This document shows, piece after piece, positions 61,900-64,000 of a stretch of 64,000 bases of DNA. The translations under genes were made by a program, and so were the position numbers. The notes below the pieces were generated by a model. It ran no database searches. It saw only the letters and a program-made list of their open reading frames with translations, and had not been told where the DNA came from. The stretch lies in contig NW_008707425.1 in NCBI RefSeq assembly GCF_000327385.1, forward strand, positions 3,556,660 to 3,620,659, given 5' to 3'. Position 1 is the stretch's first letter, and every line of letters starts with the position of its first letter. This stretch comes from Lottia gigantea. Taxonomy: Eukaryota; Mollusca; Gastropoda; Lottiidae.

Positions 61900-63250
61900 T
61901 GATAATAGTATTGATCAATTTTTGATATTAATGTTGTTGGATGATAAATAGAATCAGATGGTTGTTGTTATTTTGTATAAGTTACTATCAATTTTTTATA
62001 TTAATGTTGTTGGATGATAAATAGAATCAGATGGTTGTTGTTATTTTGTATAAGTTACTATCAATTTTTTATATTAATGTTGTTGGATGATAAATAGAAT
62101 CAGATGGTTGTTGTTATTTTGTATAAGTTACTATCAATTTTTTATATTAATGTTGTTGGATGATAAATGAATCATAAACCAGTTATTATTTTGTTAAAGT
62201 TACTATCAATTTTTGATATTAATGTTGTTGGATGATAAATAGAATCAGATGGTTGTTGTTATTTTGTATAAGTTACTATCAATTTTTGATATTAATGTTG
62301 TTGGATGGAAGTAGAATCAGAAACCAGTTATTATTTTGTTAAAGTTACTATCAATTTTTGATATTAATGTTGTTGGATGATAAATAGAATCAGATGGTTG
62401 TTGTTATTTTGTATAAGTTACTATCAATTTTTGATATTAATGTTGTTGGATGATAAATGAATCAGAAACCAGTTATTATTTTGTTAAAGTTACTATCAAT
62501 TTTTGATATTAATGTTGTTGGATGATAAATAGAATCATAAACTTGTTGTTATTTTGTTAAAGTTACTATCAATTTTTTATATTAATGTTGTTGGATGATA
62601 AGTAGAATCAGAAACCAGTTATTATTTTGTTAAAGTTACTATCAATTTTTTATATTAATATTGTTGGATGATAAATAGAATCAGATGGTTGTTGTTATTT
62701 TGTATAAGTTACTATCAATTTTTTATATTAATGTTGTTGGATGATAAATGAATCATAAACCAGTTATTATTTTGTTAAAGTTACTATCAATTTATCATAT
62801 TAATATTGTTGGATGATAAATAGAATCAGATGGTTGTTGTTATTTTGTATAAGTTACTATCAATTTTTTATATTAATGTTGTTGGATAAATGAATCATAA
62901 ACCAGTTATTATTGTGTTAAAGTTACTATCAATTTTTGATATTAATGTTGTTGGATGATAAATGAATCATAAACCAGTTATTATTTTGTTAAAGTTATTA
63001 TCAATTCTTGATATTAATGTTGTTGGATGATAAATGAATCATAAACCAGTTATTATTTTGTTTAAGTTATTATCAATTTTTGATATTAATGTTGTTGGAT
63101 GATAAATAGAATCAGATGGTTGTTGTTATTTTGTAGTAGTAATTATCTACTTTTGATAGTTATGTTGTTGGATGATAAATGAATCAAATCATAAACCAGT
63201 TATTATATTGTTTAAGTTATTATAAATTTTTGATATTAATATTGAGTAAG
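61900..63250. repeat. 73-bp satellite array, about 18 copies, two variants
   Basis: Period 73 bp (landmark 'gttactatcaatttttt' at 61981 and 62054). One variant contains 'agaatcagatggttgttgtt', the other 'gaatcataaaccagttatta' or 'gaatcagaaaccagttatta'. They alternate irregularly, so homogenisation is incomplete. The last units (after about 63130) are diverged. Confidence 0.93.
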
Positions 63251-63832
63251 CATGGTCTGCTTCAAGCTCGACACCCGCCACTACTACAATAGTCAAATAG
63301 ATACAATAGATAAAACCAGATCAATTCATTCCTGACCAAACAAATTGTAGTTGGCTGATAAATTAGCTTATATTAGTTTGAATCAAATTTTAATATTAAT
63401 GTGGATGGTGGAATTAATAGCTCCAACGTTTGTTTTATTCTGACGAGGGCTCAAAGTTCGTCTTAGGTACGAATCAATAGATTTTAACAAACAACGATCA
63501 TAAATTACAGTGTTTCTTGTTTATTTACCAAATTAAAAATATCAGCTATTATTAATGATTCGCTGATAAAAAAAAATCAAATAATCATTTATAAATAAAA
63601 CTACAAGTAGATTCATTTCAGATTTAAAGGATAAAATCGTTTGTGTCAAGGAATTAACCATTTTAAATTTTAAATTTCAGATCTACGATAAATTTAATCT
63701 GTTTTTTTTGTTAAATTGAATACGTTTATCCTGTCTTGTTGATATTTCTACCCTGTCTTGTTAATATGTCTACCCTGTCTTGTTAATAAATCAAAATCAA
63801 TAAAGATCTATAAGCATTAATCTTATCGTTCG
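63251..63832. other. intergenic, with a short 21-22-bp repeat
   Basis: Three units of 'taccctgtcttgttaatatg' type at about 63726-63787. Probably includes the 3'UTR of the minus-strand gene at the right edge. Confidence 0.5.
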
Positions 63833-63985
63833 TCATCTAAAAGATCCATAGAAATGAAATGACCCATACCTAATGTACTGACATCTCTGTAATAATCATA
63901 TGCTGTTAATGGATTTATACTTAATAAGTTATTATGTCTATTCTTCGTGTTAAAATCTGCGGCGATTTGTAGAGGATTTCTATTT
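63833..63985 (-). CDS. last coding exon of an unrecognised gene (partial, runs off the window)
   Basis: After a plausible acceptor ('ttttcaatag' on the minus strand) an open frame of about 50 codons runs to a TAA at 63835-63833. Peptide pieces: 'NRNPLQIAADFNTKNR', 'SINPLTAYDYYRDVS' and 'LGMGHFISMDLLDDER' at the C terminus. The composition is protein-like and unlike the surrounding AT-rich DNA. No family recognised; the upstream exons lie beyond the right edge. An alternative acceptor six bases further in is possible. Confidence 0.5.
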
Positions 63986-64000
63986 CTATTGAAAATTTAG

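Noticed and set aside
1-64000. CRISPR arrays, operons, ribosome binding sites, rRNA or intact tRNA genes
   Set aside because: None seen; the tandem arrays lack spacer structure and the genes are spliced eukaryotic genes.

Overview
The window is AT-rich, intron-rich animal DNA. The genes are metazoan (a centriole kinase and an adhesion GPCR), introns have GT..AG ends, and dispersed repeats carry the 'aagggcaataactc' style of text that I associate with molluscan interspersed repeats. I read it as a lophotrochozoan, most likely a mollusc; the species cannot be told from here. Exon models below were assembled by eye from reading frame, splice sites and intron phase, and every junction given is phase-consistent except one marked host-gene frameshift.

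Layout. 1-12.8 kb has no recognisable host gene: fold-back (palindromic) elements, a 26-bp tandem array, a truncated LINE and a 39-bp satellite. 12.8-39.7 kb is a PLK4 neighbourhood. A complete PLK4 gene (34063-39693, +, 13 coding exons, 747 aa) is preceded by three PLK4-like genes that have the cryptic polo box and the C-terminal polo box but no kinase domain: copy C (12842-17333, -, 529 aa), copy A (21980-24672, +, 435 aa or 549 aa) and copy B (27046-29350, +, 437 aa). A and B are a recent tandem duplication that includes promoter and flanking repeats; A has also duplicated part of its polo-box exon. A 1.3-kb inverted repeat lies between C and A.

39.7-43 kb is intergenic. 42976-58017 (-) is an adhesion GPCR in 26 coding exons: signal peptide, two CUB domains, about 14 EGF repeats in a single 1.6-kb exon, HormR, GAIN with GPS, seven-helix domain, acidic tail. 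59.4-63.3 kb is satellite DNA (a TAGAA compound array, then a 73-bp array). The right edge holds the last exon of a further minus-strand gene.

Working together: full PLK4 drives centriole duplication and docks through its polo boxes. Polo-box-only paralogs beside it could compete for the same scaffolds (Cep152/Asterless, STIL/Ana2) or form heterodimers with PLK4. That is inference from domain content, and it is the most interesting feature of the window.
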